Positions 54,911-62,858 of a stretch of DNA of 64,000 bases are shown here, in pieces. The stretch lies in the NCBI GenBank assembly GCA_947090765.1, contig OX352322.1, positions 2,711,501 through 2,775,500 of the forward strand, read 5' to 3'. Position numbers and translations under genes: made by a program. How positions within the stretch are numbered: the first letter of the stretch is position 1; the number at the start of each line of letters is the position of its first letter. Source of the DNA: Pseudomonas sp. MM223. Lineage in GTDB: Bacteria > Pseudomonadota > Gammaproteobacteria > Pseudomonadales > Pseudomonadaceae. The notes beneath the pieces were generated by a model, which saw nothing but the letters and a program-made list of their open reading frames with translations, did no database searches and was not told the DNA's origin.

Positions 54911-55507
54911 TTATTGAGCGTTGGCTTTTTCGGCAGCCAGTTCTTCCAGGTCGATGTAGCGGTTGCCGATGCGCGGGTGCAGGCGGCCGCCGTCGGCAGC
55001 GCCCAGCACCACCACGATTTCATCGGCACGCGGGGCGTCTTCGATCTGCATTTCCAGGGTGATGTAGTGCGAACGCAGGCCTTCGTCGTCCTTCTGCATC
55101 ATCGGGATCTGGATCGAGGTGCCTGGGCCGCCGCGCTTGTTGGTGAAGCTCAGGTAGCTCTTGGCCTGGACTGCTTCGCGGTAGTGGTTGCCGAAGCGCA
55201 GGGTGTGGATCACGGCCGAGGCGTGCTCGATTTCGCCGTCGGCGCCGACCACCGCAGCTTTGCCGTAGGCTTCGATCTTGTCGGCACCGCCGATGGCAGC
55301 GGTCAGGCGCTCGACCATCAGGGCACCCAGCTCCGAGCAGTTGGCGCGGATTTCCGGCTTCAGATCTTCAACAAAACCGCGACCGGCCCATGGGTTCTTG
55401 ATCACGACGGCCAGGCCGACCATGGTCACCGGCTTGTCGGTGGCCTTGCCGCCTTCGATGCGGGTCTCTTCGGAGTAGGTGACGATCTTGCGGATTTCGA
55501 AACTCAT
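54911..55507 (-). CDS. 'Amino acid synthesis' family protein (PF06684/DUF1185)
   Basis: A 198-residue protein starting at 55507 (GGAGCCACC upstream). It has the family's features: IRKIVTYSEETRIEGG at the N-terminus, MVGLAVVIKNPWAGRGFVED, RTLRFGNHYREAVQAKSYLS-type central block, and VLGAADGGRLHPRIGNRY near the end. No biochemical function is established to my knowledge, despite the family name. It is the first gene of the long operon, directly behind the TGGTATACCA operator, which suggests an early or central catalytic role in this pathway. Confidence 0.8.
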   Translation of the reverse strand: MSFEIRKIVTYSEETRIEGGKATDKPVTMVGLAVVIKNPWAGRGFVEDLKPEIRANCSELGALMVERLTAAIGGADKIEAYGKAAVVGADGEIEHASAVIHTLRFGNHYREAVQAKSYLSFTNKRGGPGTSIQIPMMQKDDEGLRSHYITLEMQIEDAPRADEIVVVLGAADGGRLHPRIGNRYIDLEELAAEKANAQ

Positions 55508-55546
55508 GGGTGGCTCCTGGTGAGGGTTATCAGCTCTTGTTGTCTG

Positions 55547-55558
55547 ATGGTATACCAT
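55547..55558. promoter_or_regulatory. GntR operator 1, ATGGTATACCAT
   Basis: A perfect 12-base palindrome, flanked by TCTG and AATA, 40 bases upstream of the first gene of the long operon. It has the half-site and tight spacing used by FadR-type GntR proteins. Confidence 0.65.
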
Positions 55559-55643
55559 AATATTTGTTGTGCAAGAGGGGGCTGGAAATTTCTCTTGCGA
55601 GGGGACGAAAGGTGGGCTGATGCCCTCAATCTTGTGGTGTCTG

Positions 55644-55747
55644 TACTGGCCCTATCGCCGGCGAGCCAGCTCCCACAAGGACTGCACTGCTTTCAGAACT
55701 GGTGGTGATCCTGTGGGAGCTGGCTTGCCGGCGATAAGGCCAGTGCA
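55644..55747. repeat. Paired REP element
   Basis: CTGGCCCTATCGCCGGCGAG (55645 on) is mirrored by GCTTGCCGGCGATAAGGCCA ending near 55742. It lies between the two GntR-controlled operons. Confidence 0.8.
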
Positions 55748-55753
55748 GGTTTC

Positions 55754-55800
55754 AAAAAAAAGCCCGCTCACGCAGGCCTAAGGGGCCCACGGGAGCGGGC
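55754..55800 (-). terminator. Rho-independent terminator of the LLM operon
   Basis: On the minus strand GCCCGCTC...GAGCGGGC (55800-55762) with an inner GGGCCCC/GGCC dyad is followed by TTTTTTTT. It ends the two-gene transcript (flavin reductase 2 and LLM monooxygenase) 30 bases after its stop. Confidence 0.85.
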
Positions 55801-55830
55801 GCGTCCCGCAATGATTCAGGCAATGGGAAT

Positions 55831-56871
55831 TCAGGCGAACGCCGGCACCACTTCCTTGATGAACAGCTCCAGCGACTTCTTCTTCTCGGCGTGGGGCAGG
55901 CTGTTGTCGCACCAGAAGCTGAACTCGTCGACGCCGAGCTCCTGGTAGTACTTGATGCGAGCGATGATTTCTTCCGGGGTGCCGATCATGGTGTTCTTGC
56001 GGATGTTCTCCAGCTGGAATGCCGGTACTTCGGCAAACTTCGATTCCGGGCTCGGCTCCAGGAAGCCGTTGACCGGCACGGTCTTGTTGCCGAACCAGGC
56101 ATCGAAGGTACGGTAGAAGCGCGAGATAGCCTGGGCGCCGATTTTCCACCCTTCCGGTTCGGCCGGGCTGTGCACGTGGGTGTGGCGCAGCACCATCAAT
56201 TGTGGGCGTGGCACGTCCGGGTTGTTGTCCAGGGCGGCCTGGAACTTGTTCTTCAGGTCCAGCACTTCTTCGTCACCCTTCATCAGCGGGGTGACCATGA
56301 CATTGCAGCCGTTGGCCACGGCGAAGTTGTGCGAGTCCGGGTCGCGGGCAGCGATCCACATCGGCGGCGTGGCGTTGAACGGCTTCGGCACGCTGGTGGA
56401 GGTGGGGAACTTGTAGACTTCGCCATCATGGGCGTAGTCGCCTTCCCACAGCTTGCGCACCACCGGCACCATCTCGCGCAGCGCCTTGCCGCCGTCGGTG
56501 GCTGGCATGCCATTGGCCATGCGGTCGAACTCGAACTGGTAGGCGCCACGGGCCAGGCCCACTTCCATGCGGCCGTTGCTGATCACGTCGAGCAGGGCGC
56601 ATTCGCCGGCGACGCGGATCGGGTTCCAGAACGGCGCAATGATAGTGCCGGCACCCAGGCGGATCTTCTCGGTGCGCGCGGCCAGGTAGGCCAGCAGCGG
56701 CATCGGGCTTGGCGAAATGGTGTACTCCATGGCGTGGTGTTCGCCAATCCACACGGTGCTGAAACCGCCGTCTTCGGCCATCAGGGTCAGTTCGGTCAGG
56801 TCTTCGAACAACTGGCGGTGGCTGACCTGTTCATCCCAACGTTCCATGTGTACGAACAACGAAAATTTCAT
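55831..56871 (-). CDS. LLM-class flavin-dependent monooxygenase
   Basis: A 346-residue luciferase-like TIM-barrel enzyme: KFSLFVHMERWDEQVSHRQL, TLMAEDGGFSTVWIGEHHAM, RTEKIRLGAGTIIAPFWNPI, LLDVISNGRMEVGLARGAYQ, PPMWIAARDPDSHNFAVANG and a C-terminal GTPEEIIARIKYYQELGVDE. It uses reduced flavin and oxygen and is paired with the upstream flavin reductase (75-base gap). Group members include RutA, which opens the uracil ring, and PyrA-type pyridine ring-opening enzymes. With an NCS1 permease, a nucleobase-like ring is a sensible substrate guess. It is not RutA itself; the gene set differs. Confidence 0.88.
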   Translation of the reverse strand: MKFSLFVHMERWDEQVSHRQLFEDLTELTLMAEDGGFSTVWIGEHHAMEYTISPSPMPLLAYLAARTEKIRLGAGTIIAPFWNPIRVAGECALLDVISNGRMEVGLARGAYQFEFDRMANGMPATDGGKALREMVPVVRKLWEGDYAHDGEVYKFPTSTSVPKPFNATPPMWIAARDPDSHNFAVANGCNVMVTPLMKGDEEVLDLKNKFQAALDNNPDVPRPQLMVLRHTHVHSPAEPEGWKIGAQAISRFYRTFDAWFGNKTVPVNGFLEPSPESKFAEVPAFQLENIRKNTMIGTPEEIIARIKYYQELGVDEFSFWCDNSLPHAEKKKSLELFIKEVVPAFA

Positions 56872-56946
56872 GGGGCTTTCCTCAACGCTTGAAAGGGGCT
56901 GGCGCCTGGCAGGGTAGGCGCCAGTGGTCTCGATTCAGAATAGGCT

Positions 56947-57432
56947 TCAGGCAAAGGCCGGCAGGCTGGCCATCTTGCCGCGGCAGTACACCATCGGCCG
57001 TGGCGCTTCTTCGGGCACAATCAGGTTATGCACCTTGCCAACCATGATGGCGTGGTCGCCACCTTCATATTCACGCCACAGTTCGCATTCGATGACAGCG
57101 GTGGCACCCGCCAGGACCGGGTTGCCCAGTTCGCTCAGGGACCACTCGATGCCACTGGCCTTGTCCTTGCCTTTTTTGGCAAACGCATAGGCTTCGGCTT
57201 GCTGCTCACCGGAAAGCAGGTGAATGGCAAAACGCTTCTGCTTGATCAGCACAGGGTAGGAGTCGGAGGTGTAGTTGGGGCAGAACAGCACCAGCGGCGG
57301 GTCCATCGACAGGGAGGAGAAGGCGCTGGCGGTCAGGCCGACAACCGAGCCGTCGTCGTCCAGGGTGGTGATGACGGTAACGCCGGACGGGAAGGAGCCC
57401 AGGACGTTCTTGTAGACGGTTGCGTCGATCAT
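56947..57432 (-). CDS. Flavin reductase (copy 2)
   Basis: A 161-residue paralogue of the protein at 52033, with the same blocks: GSFPSGVTVITTLDDDGS, GLTASAFSSLSMDPPLVLFC, LLSGEQQAEAYAFAKKGKDK, GGDHAIMVGKVHNL. It is first in the operon with the LLM monooxygenase and so is its dedicated FMNH2 or FADH2 source. The start at 57432 lies 57 bases behind GntR operator 2. The presence of two reductases suggests two flavin-using steps or a tandem duplication split between operons. Confidence 0.88.
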   Translation of the reverse strand: MIDATVYKNVLGSFPSGVTVITTLDDDGSVVGLTASAFSSLSMDPPLVLFCPNYTSDSYPVLIKQKRFAIHLLSGEQQAEAYAFAKKGKDKASGIEWSLSELGNPVLAGATAVIECELWREYEGGDHAIMVGKVHNLIVPEEAPRPMVYCRGKMASLPAFA

Positions 57433-57488
57433 CGGGAGTACCTCTAAAGGGCTGCGGTGGTCCGCGGTTTTTATCGTTGATGTGTCTG

Positions 57489-57500
57489 ATGGTATACCGT
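57489..57500. promoter_or_regulatory. GntR operator 2, ATGGTATACCGT
   Basis: Eleven of twelve bases match operator 1, as do the flanks TCTG and AATA. It is upstream of the flavin reductase 2/LLM operon. Confidence 0.62.
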
Positions 57501-57660
57501 AATACCTATTTTGCAAGCGGAATTTTCAACCCTGATTTTTCACGATGAACGGCTCAAGGCCACGTAAATAGCGGCTTTGAATGGTGAGGCGGTTTGTCGC
57601 AGGGGTTTCGCGAGCAGATCAGCGGGCGTTTTTTCGTACGGATCAGTGTTGTCAAAAGTT

Positions 57661-57679
57661 TGGAATACCATAATATGGT
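57661..57679. promoter_or_regulatory. GntR operator 3, ACCATA-A-TATGGT
   Basis: TGGAATACCATAATATGGT contains a perfect 13-base odd dyad (57667-57679) plus the TACCATAATA block shared with operators 1 and 2. It lies 71 bases before the permease start, on the other side of the 317-base divergent gap. No further gene or signal was recognised in that gap. Confidence 0.55.
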
Positions 57680-57749
57680 CCGCAGCTGAGAGGCCGCCCT
57701 GGATGCGGTTTCCTTACAAAGATAAAAACGACCTTTCGAGCTGAATCCT

Positions 57750-59156
57750 ATGTCCCAACCGTCATCGCAACACCAGTTTGTCGAGAATCACACGGTCGAT
57801 TACGTTCCACCTGCCGAGCGCCACGGGAAGGCGCGCGACCTGTTCACCCTCTGGTTCAGTACCAACATTGCGCCACTGCCTATCGTTACCGGCGCCATGG
57901 TGGTCCAGGTGTTCCACCTGAACCTGTTGTGGGGGCTGATCGCCATTGTGTTGGGCCATCTGGTCGGGGGTGTGGTCATTGCCCTGGCTTCTGCGCAGGG
58001 ACCGCAGCTGGGCATTCCACAGATGGTGCAGAGCCGTGGCCAGTTCGGCCGCTACGGCGCCTTGTTGATCGTGTTCTTCACCGCGCTGATCTATGTCGGC
58101 TTCTTCATTTCCAACATCGTCCTGGCGGGCAAGACGATTCACGGTATCGCCCCGGGCGTACCGATGCCGGGTGCGATCGTGATCGGTGCCCTGAGCGCCA
58201 CGGCCATCGGCGTGATCGGCTACCGCTTCATCCATGTCCTCAACCGTATCGGTACCTGGGTGATGGGTTCGGCGCTGCTGGCCGGCTTCATCATGATGTT
58301 TGCCCAGGCGCTGCCGGCCGACTTCTTCAGCCGTGGCGCGTTCAACCTGTCGGGCTTCATTGCGACCGTGTCGCTGGGCACCATCTGGCAGATCAGTTTC
58401 TCGCCCTACACATCGGACTACTCGCGTTACCTGCCGCGTGAAGTGGGCATCGCCAAGCCGTTCTGGGCCACCTACTTCGGCGCTACCCTGGGCACCATCC
58501 TGTGCTTCAGCTTTGGTGCGGTGGCGGTGCTGTGCGTACCGGAAGGTACCGACGCCATGGATGCGGTGAAACAGGCCACCGGCTGGCTGGGCCCGATCCT
58601 GATGGTGCTGTTCCTGCTCAACATCATCAGCCACAACGCCCTTAACCTGTATGGCGCGGTGTTGTCGATTGTCACCGCGATCCAGACCTTCATGGCTGAT
58701 TGGACGCCGAGCATCAAGGTGCGGGTGATCCTGGCATCGGCGATTCTGGTCGGCTGCGGAATGGTTGCACTGAACGCCTCGGCGGACTTCATCGGCCACT
58801 TCATCGGCCTGATCCTGGCGCTGCTGCTGGTGCTGGTGCCGTGGGCTTCGATCAACCTGATCGACTTCTACCTGATCAAGAAGGGCCAGTACGACATCGC
58901 CTCGATCTTCAGTGCTGATGGCGGTATCTATGGCCGCTTCAACCATCACGCGATCATTGCCTATGCCTGCGGCATCCTGGTGCAGTTGCCGTTTGCCAAC
59001 ACGTCGTTGTATGTGGGGCCGTACTCGAACCTTGTCGAAGGGGCTGACTTGTCGTGGTTGTTCGGGTTGATTGTTACGGTGCCGCTGTATTACTGCCTGG
59101 CGACCCGAGGCAAAGCTGCCGAGAAGGCGGGGCGGGTAGTGAATGCAAACGACTGA
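57750..59156 (+). CDS. NCS1-family nucleobase/cation symporter
   Basis: A 468-residue, twelve-helix permease of the CodB/Fcy2-like NCS1 group: LFTLWFSTNIAPLPIVTGAM, GIPQMVQSRGQFGRYGALLI, SFSPYTSDYSRYLPREVGIA, ISHNALNLYGAVLSIVTAIQ, DGGIYGRFNHHAIIAYACGI. NCS1 permeases import cytosine, purines, allantoin, hydantoins and similar rings with H+ or Na+. It is divergent from the flavin reductase/LLM operon and shares GntR-type operators, so it presumably imports the pathway substrate. A frameshifted paralogue lies at 44509. Confidence 0.9.
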   Translation: MSQPSSQHQFVENHTVDYVPPAERHGKARDLFTLWFSTNIAPLPIVTGAMVVQVFHLNLLWGLIAIVLGHLVGGVVIALASAQGPQLGIPQMVQSRGQFGRYGALLIVFFTALIYVGFFISNIVLAGKTIHGIAPGVPMPGAIVIGALSATAIGVIGYRFIHVLNRIGTWVMGSALLAGFIMMFAQALPADFFSRGAFNLSGFIATVSLGTIWQISFSPYTSDYSRYLPREVGIAKPFWATYFGATLGTILCFSFGAVAVLCVPEGTDAMDAVKQATGWLGPILMVLFLLNIISHNALNLYGAVLSIVTAIQTFMADWTPSIKVRVILASAILVGCGMVALNASADFIGHFIGLILALLLVLVPWASINLIDFYLIKKGQYDIASIFSADGGIYGRFNHHAIIAYACGILVQLPFANTSLYVGPYSNLVEGADLSWLFGLIVTVPLYYCLATRGKAAEKAGRVVNAND

Positions 59157-59177
59157 TAGAACGCTGTTGCAGTAACT

Positions 59178-59281
59178 GGGGCCGCTTTGCGGCCTTTCGC
59201 GGCACAAGGCCGCTCCTACAGGGCGTACGCGGTCCCTTGTAGGAGCGGCCTTGTGCCGCGAAAGGGCTGCAAAGCAGCCCC
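59178..59281. repeat. Paired REP element
   Basis: GGGGCCGCTTTGCGGCCTTT (59178 on) and CGGCACAAGGCCGCTCCTAC are mirrored by GTAGGAGCGGCCTTGTGCCG and GGGCTGCAAAGCAGCCCC. It lies between convergent permease and chemoreceptor genes. Confidence 0.85.
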
Positions 59282-59293
59282 GGCTATTTCAGA

Positions 59294-60919
59294 TCAAACC
59301 TTGAACTGCGCCACCATGCCGTTCAAATCCACCGCCAGCCTGGACAAATCCTGCGCTGCGGCGCTGGTCTGGTTGGCCCCCGCCGACGTCTGCATCGCCA
59401 GGTCGCGAATGTTCACCAGGTTACGGTCAACCTCCCGCGCCACCTGCGCCTGTTCCTCCGAAGCACTGGCAATCACCAGGTTGCGCTGGTTGATCGAGGC
59501 AATCGCCTCGGCAATCACTTCCAACGCCTGACCGGCACCTTGCGCCACATCCAGTGTGCTGGTGGCACGCCCCTGGCTGCTGTGCATAGCCGTCACCGCC
59601 CGCTCGGTCCCATTCTGGATACCCGCGATCATCTGTTCGATCTCTGCTGTCGACTGCTGGGTGCGGTGGGCGAGGGCGCGCACTTCGTCGGCCACCACGG
59701 CAAAGCCACGGCCTGCCTCGCCGGCGCGGGCAGCTTCGATGGCGGCGTTCAGCGCCAACAGGTTTGTTTGCCCGGCAATCGCGCCAATCACATCCAGCAC
59801 GCGGCTGATTTCGTTGGCATTGCTGGCCAGTTGTTCGATCTCGGCCGAGGTGCCAGTTACGTCAGCCACCAGATGTTGAATGGACGCCAATGCCTGGTTG
59901 ACCCGGTCGCGGCCATCACGGGTGGTCTGGTCGGCGCCCTTGGAGGCATCGGCAGTGCTGACTGCATTGTTCGCCACCTCTTCGACGGCGGCGGTCATCT
60001 GGTTCACGGCGGTGGCCGCCTGGTCGATTTCCGCGCTCTGCTGGTGCAATCCGCGGCTGGTGTCTTCGGTGACGGTGTGCAGTTCTTCCGAGGCCGAAGC
60101 CAGTTGGTCGGACGACGCGGCGATCTTGCGGATGGTGTCACGCAGGCTTTCCTGCATGCGGCTCAGGGCACGCAACAGCAAGGCTGGCTCGTCGCGGCCG
60201 GAAGCGCGAATTTCCCGGGTGAGGTCGCCGGTGGCTACACGTTCGGCGACAGCGACGGCATCGGCCAGTGGTACCACGATGCTGCGGGTAAGCACGGTGG
60301 CAATGACGGCCAGGGCGAACATGATGACCAGCAACGAGGCGATGATGGCGGTGAACGCTTCGTCTGCGACGTCACTGCTGCGCTGCGAGGCGTCTTCGGC
60401 GCCCTTGCTGTTGTAGGCGATCAGGGCGGTCATGGCCTTCATCATGGTGTCGGCGCGCTGGGTGAGCGGGCCGCTGATCTGCAGCTTGGCCTCGCTCATG
60501 CGGCCAGCGGCAATGTCCTGCAGCACTTGCAGTTGCAGGTTGAGGTACTGCTGGTGTGCGTCATTGAAGGCGTTGAACAAGGCGCGGTCGTCGGCCGCGA
60601 TGATGGTATCGGCGTAGTCCTTGAGGCCGTCCTTGAGTTCGGCGTTGATGCCTTCGAGCATCTGAATGTTCCGAGCGCGCTCGGCAGGGTTGTCGTCCAG
60701 TGCGGCACGCAGGGTAACGGCGCGGGCGCGCCCAAGGTTGCTGCTGATGTCACCCAGGGCTACCACGGCGGGCATCCAGGTGACCCGGATTTCGTCGGTG
60801 GCCTTGTCCATCTGGCGGGTTTCGTAGAGTGCGATAAGGCCCATGAACAGGACCAGGATGCCCAACAGGGCGAATACGCTGGCAGCGCGAATGCCGATCT
60901 TCATATTCCGTAACTGCAT
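59294..60919 (-). CDS. Methyl-accepting chemotaxis protein
   Basis: A 541-residue chemoreceptor: TM1 about 12-32, a periplasmic four-helix-bundle ligand domain of roughly 155 residues (about 33-188), TM2 about 189-211, HAMP ([19 protein letters not shown]) and the cytoplasmic signalling domain with the hairpin tip [20 protein letters not shown]. No C-terminal CheR/CheB pentapeptide is seen. It is next to the permease of the unknown pathway and may sense the same compound, but its promoter carries a different dyad (61075-61095). Confidence 0.9.
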   Translation of the reverse strand: MQLRNMKIGIRAASVFALLGILVLFMGLIALYETRQMDKATDEIRVTWMPAVVALGDISSNLGRARAVTLRAALDDNPAERARNIQMLEGINAELKDGLKDYADTIIAADDRALFNAFNDAHQQYLNLQLQVLQDIAAGRMSEAKLQISGPLTQRADTMMKAMTALIAYNSKGAEDASQRSSDVADEAFTAIIASLLVIMFALAVIATVLTRSIVVPLADAVAVAERVATGDLTREIRASGRDEPALLLRALSRMQESLRDTIRKIAASSDQLASASEELHTVTEDTSRGLHQQSAEIDQAATAVNQMTAAVEEVANNAVSTADASKGADQTTRDGRDRVNQALASIQHLVADVTGTSAEIEQLASNANEISRVLDVIGAIAGQTNLLALNAAIEAARAGEAGRGFAVVADEVRALAHRTQQSTAEIEQMIAGIQNGTERAVTAMHSSQGRATSTLDVAQGAGQALEVIAEAIASINQRNLVIASASEEQAQVAREVDRNLVNIRDLAMQTSAGANQTSAAAQDLSRLAVDLNGMVAQFKV

Positions 60920-61074
60920 GGAATGCTCCTTGACGGTGGCGTGCAGGCGTCAGGAGCATGGACGGAAAGCCGGGTCACCGGTTATGGCGCCAGGCTCTTG
61001 ATGCGCTGCGGATTAGTAGTTGTACCTCACCCTCTTGAATACTTTTTTGATTTGAATGATGCCATATGGCCATT

Positions 61075-61095
61075 ATTGTTGAACAGTCCAACAAT
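61075..61095. promoter_or_regulatory. Dyad ATTGTTG-N7-CAACAAT upstream of the chemoreceptor
   Basis: A perfect 7-base inverted repeat with a 7-base spacer, itself partly symmetric (AACAGTC), about 155 bases before the chemoreceptor start. It has the look of a GntR/FCD or LysR-type operator; the regulator is unknown and it does not match TGGTATACCA. Confidence 0.4.
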
Positions 61096-61108
61096 GTAAC
61101 GACATGAT

Positions 61109-61141
61109 TGACAAAACCGTCGTTTGTTGACGGTTTTGTCA
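61109..61141. terminator. 13-bp perfect hairpin, probable terminator
   Basis: TGACAAAACCGTC and GACGGTTTTGTCA pair perfectly around GTTTGTT, 12 bases past the stop of the flavoprotein gene (61153) and ahead of the chemoreceptor promoter. It has internal T4 but no T-run after the stem. Confidence 0.65.
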
Positions 61142-61152
61142 GGATCTTGCTG

Positions 61153-62349
61153 TTAAACGATCGCAATCATCGGATCGGCAGCGGCCAGGGCCACGGCGCG
61201 ATCAGCCGCTGGCGGGTAGATCCACACCGAGTTGATCTGGCGTTTCAGGTTCTTGCCTTCCTGGCCTTGCAGTTTCAGTTCCCGTTCCCAGCCTTCGCTG
61301 TACGCCGCGCCCCATTCACCCAGGTCGAGGCAGGTAACGTATTTGGGCTGGCGGTAAACGACCGGCGCCACTCCGAGCAAATCGGCCATGGCATTGTTGC
61401 CACTGTGACGGCCCATCGGAATAGCGTGCTGGCACGTCATCAGGGCGTGATTGCCGATTTCATCGACGGCCGCCCAGGCGGTATCACCGGTGGCGTAGAT
61501 GTGTTGCTGGCCAACCACCTTCAGGTGATCGTCGACCTTCAGCCGGCCGAAGTTGTCACGCTCGCCGGCAACCTGCGCGGTCAGCGGGCTGGCCTTGACG
61601 CCGACGGTCCAGATGACGGTGTTGCTGGCGATGTATTCGCCGTTGTCGAGGGTGACGCCGCCTGCATCCACAGCCACCACCGAGGTATCGGTCAGCCATT
61701 CGACGCCAGCGTGTTCCGATGCAGCAACGATCGATGGCTTGATACCAGCACCCAGTGCCGCGCCAATGCTGGTGCCACGGTCGACCAGCAATACCCTCAC
61801 GTCGTCACCGAGGATGGCGCGCAGGCGGGCGGGCATTTCGGTAGCGGTTTCGATACCGGTGAACCCACCGCCGCAGACCACCACGGTGTTGCGGGCAGCC
61901 GAAGCGGGCAGGGCGGCCAGGCCGGTCAGGTGCTGCTCCAGGCGCATGGCCGACTCAATCTGGTCGACATCGAACGTGTGTTCGGCAAGCCCCGGCACTG
62001 CTGGGCGTGCCACCTGGCTGCCGGCGGCGAGGATAAGGCGGTCGTAGCCGATCTGTTGGCGCTGGCCTTGGCTGTCGGTGTAGCTGACGCTGCGCGCATC
62101 GGCGTCGATGGCCTCGGCATTGCCGGTGATGAAGCGCACGCCCACGGCCTCGAACAACTCACCTACGGGGGCTTTCAGGGTATGCGCATTGGCTTCGTAG
62201 AAGCGGGGGCGAATACGCAGTTCGGCTTGCGGGGCGAGCACGCTGATGCTCAGGTCGTCGCGCTGGGCCTGGTCGAGCAGGCGGGCGGCGCTCAGGGCGC
62301 TCCAGACGCCGGCAAAGCCGGCACCGATGATGAGGATGTTCGATTTCAT
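61153..62349 (-). CDS. NDH-2-like FAD/NAD(P) oxidoreductase
   Basis: A 398-residue pyridine-nucleotide disulfide-oxidoreductase family flavoprotein: FAD-binding IIGAGFAGVWSALSAARL at the N-terminus, the NAD-binding CGGGFTGIETATEMPARL at about 175, and the second FAD motif YATGDTAWAAVDEIGNHALM. The fold is that of type II NADH dehydrogenase, but it is shorter (NDH-2 is usually above 430) and lacks an obvious membrane anchor. It could be a soluble NADH:quinone or ferredoxin-type reductase. It is divergent from tmm; a role in supplying that enzyme is not required, since Tmm uses NADPH directly. Confidence 0.8.
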   Translation of the reverse strand: MKSNILIIGAGFAGVWSALSAARLLDQAQRDDLSISVLAPQAELRIRPRFYEANAHTLKAPVGELFEAVGVRFITGNAEAIDADARSVSYTDSQGQRQQIGYDRLILAAGSQVARPAVPGLAEHTFDVDQIESAMRLEQHLTGLAALPASAARNTVVVCGGGFTGIETATEMPARLRAILGDDVRVLLVDRGTSIGAALGAGIKPSIVAASEHAGVEWLTDTSVVAVDAGGVTLDNGEYIASNTVIWTVGVKASPLTAQVAGERDNFGRLKVDDHLKVVGQQHIYATGDTAWAAVDEIGNHALMTCQHAIPMGRHSGNNAMADLLGVAPVVYRQPKYVTCLDLGEWGAAYSEGWERELKLQGQEGKNLKRQINSVWIYPPAADRAVALAAADPMIAIV

Positions 62350-62858
62350 GCTGTGCTCCGCTGGAAAAAGGGGTTTTGCCCCGTGGGTCGTATTGCTTCA
62401 ATAACTCCGACTATAGTGGTCGTAGTTTATTTGTGCAAGCGTTCCAGACGCAGACGCCCCTGCCGAATGCTCGGCAGGGGCGTCTGCGGGTGTGGCACAG
62501 CGGGGCGACAAACCTTGATATCCCCACCCCCATCCGTTATAGATAAAAAGGAAACCACAAAGAAAAGAGGCCATTGCAGCCCCCATGTACGAGATCACAC
62601 GTATCTTGCGCCCCTCAGGCCCCCATTTCGCGCCCCGCGCGGATGGATACGGGCCCACCCCCATGATCCTTTCCCCGCTTTCAAGCCTGTTTCACGTGTT
62701 GTCGATTCCTCCCGCCAACATCCTGCTCAACCAGATGCGCAAACGCCCCGTCCCTCCACCTGCACCGTAACGCCTGAATCCCGTTACCCCCGGCCTTTTG
62801 CCGTTCGGGGTTGGGGAGCCTTTGCATTTTTTCAGCGTTCAACTGTTCAGGAATCACT
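62350..62858. other. 509-base gap between divergent flavoprotein and tmm genes
   Basis: The gap holds the 17-base hairpin at 62450-62487 and an AT-rich stretch at 62535-62570. A 61-codon frame at 62585-62770 lacks a ribosome site and ends in a Pro-rich tail, so it is not called. A GGGG/CCCC-rich segment (62790-62820) precedes the tmm ribosome site CAGGAA at 62848. Confidence 0.5.
62450..62487. repeat. 17-bp perfect hairpin with 4-base loop
   Basis: GCAGACGCCCCTGCCGA and TCGGCAGGGGCGTCTGC pair without mismatch around ATGC. It is not a member of the REP families seen elsewhere in this window. No T-run follows on either strand. Confidence 0.75.

Noticed and set aside
57680..57720. CTGAGA block upstream of the NCS1 permease resembling the thiamine (THI-box) riboswitch core
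   Set aside because: The partner helices and the conserved CCTGATCTGG-like segment of the TPP riboswitch are missing; a GntR operator explains regulation better.
50027..59156. The GntR cluster as a canonical rut (uracil) operon
   Set aside because: There is no RutB isochorismatase-type amidohydrolase, RutC or NCS2 permease, and the LLM protein is not colinear with RutA beyond the general fold.
62585..62770. 61-codon frame in the tmm upstream gap
   Set aside because: No ribosome site, Pro-rich random-looking end, no family resemblance.
62809..62830. Possible sigma-54 promoter TTGGGGAGCCTTTGCA before tmm
   Set aside because: Spacing between GG and GC is 9 rather than the required 10 bases, and the CAC of the -24 box is absent.
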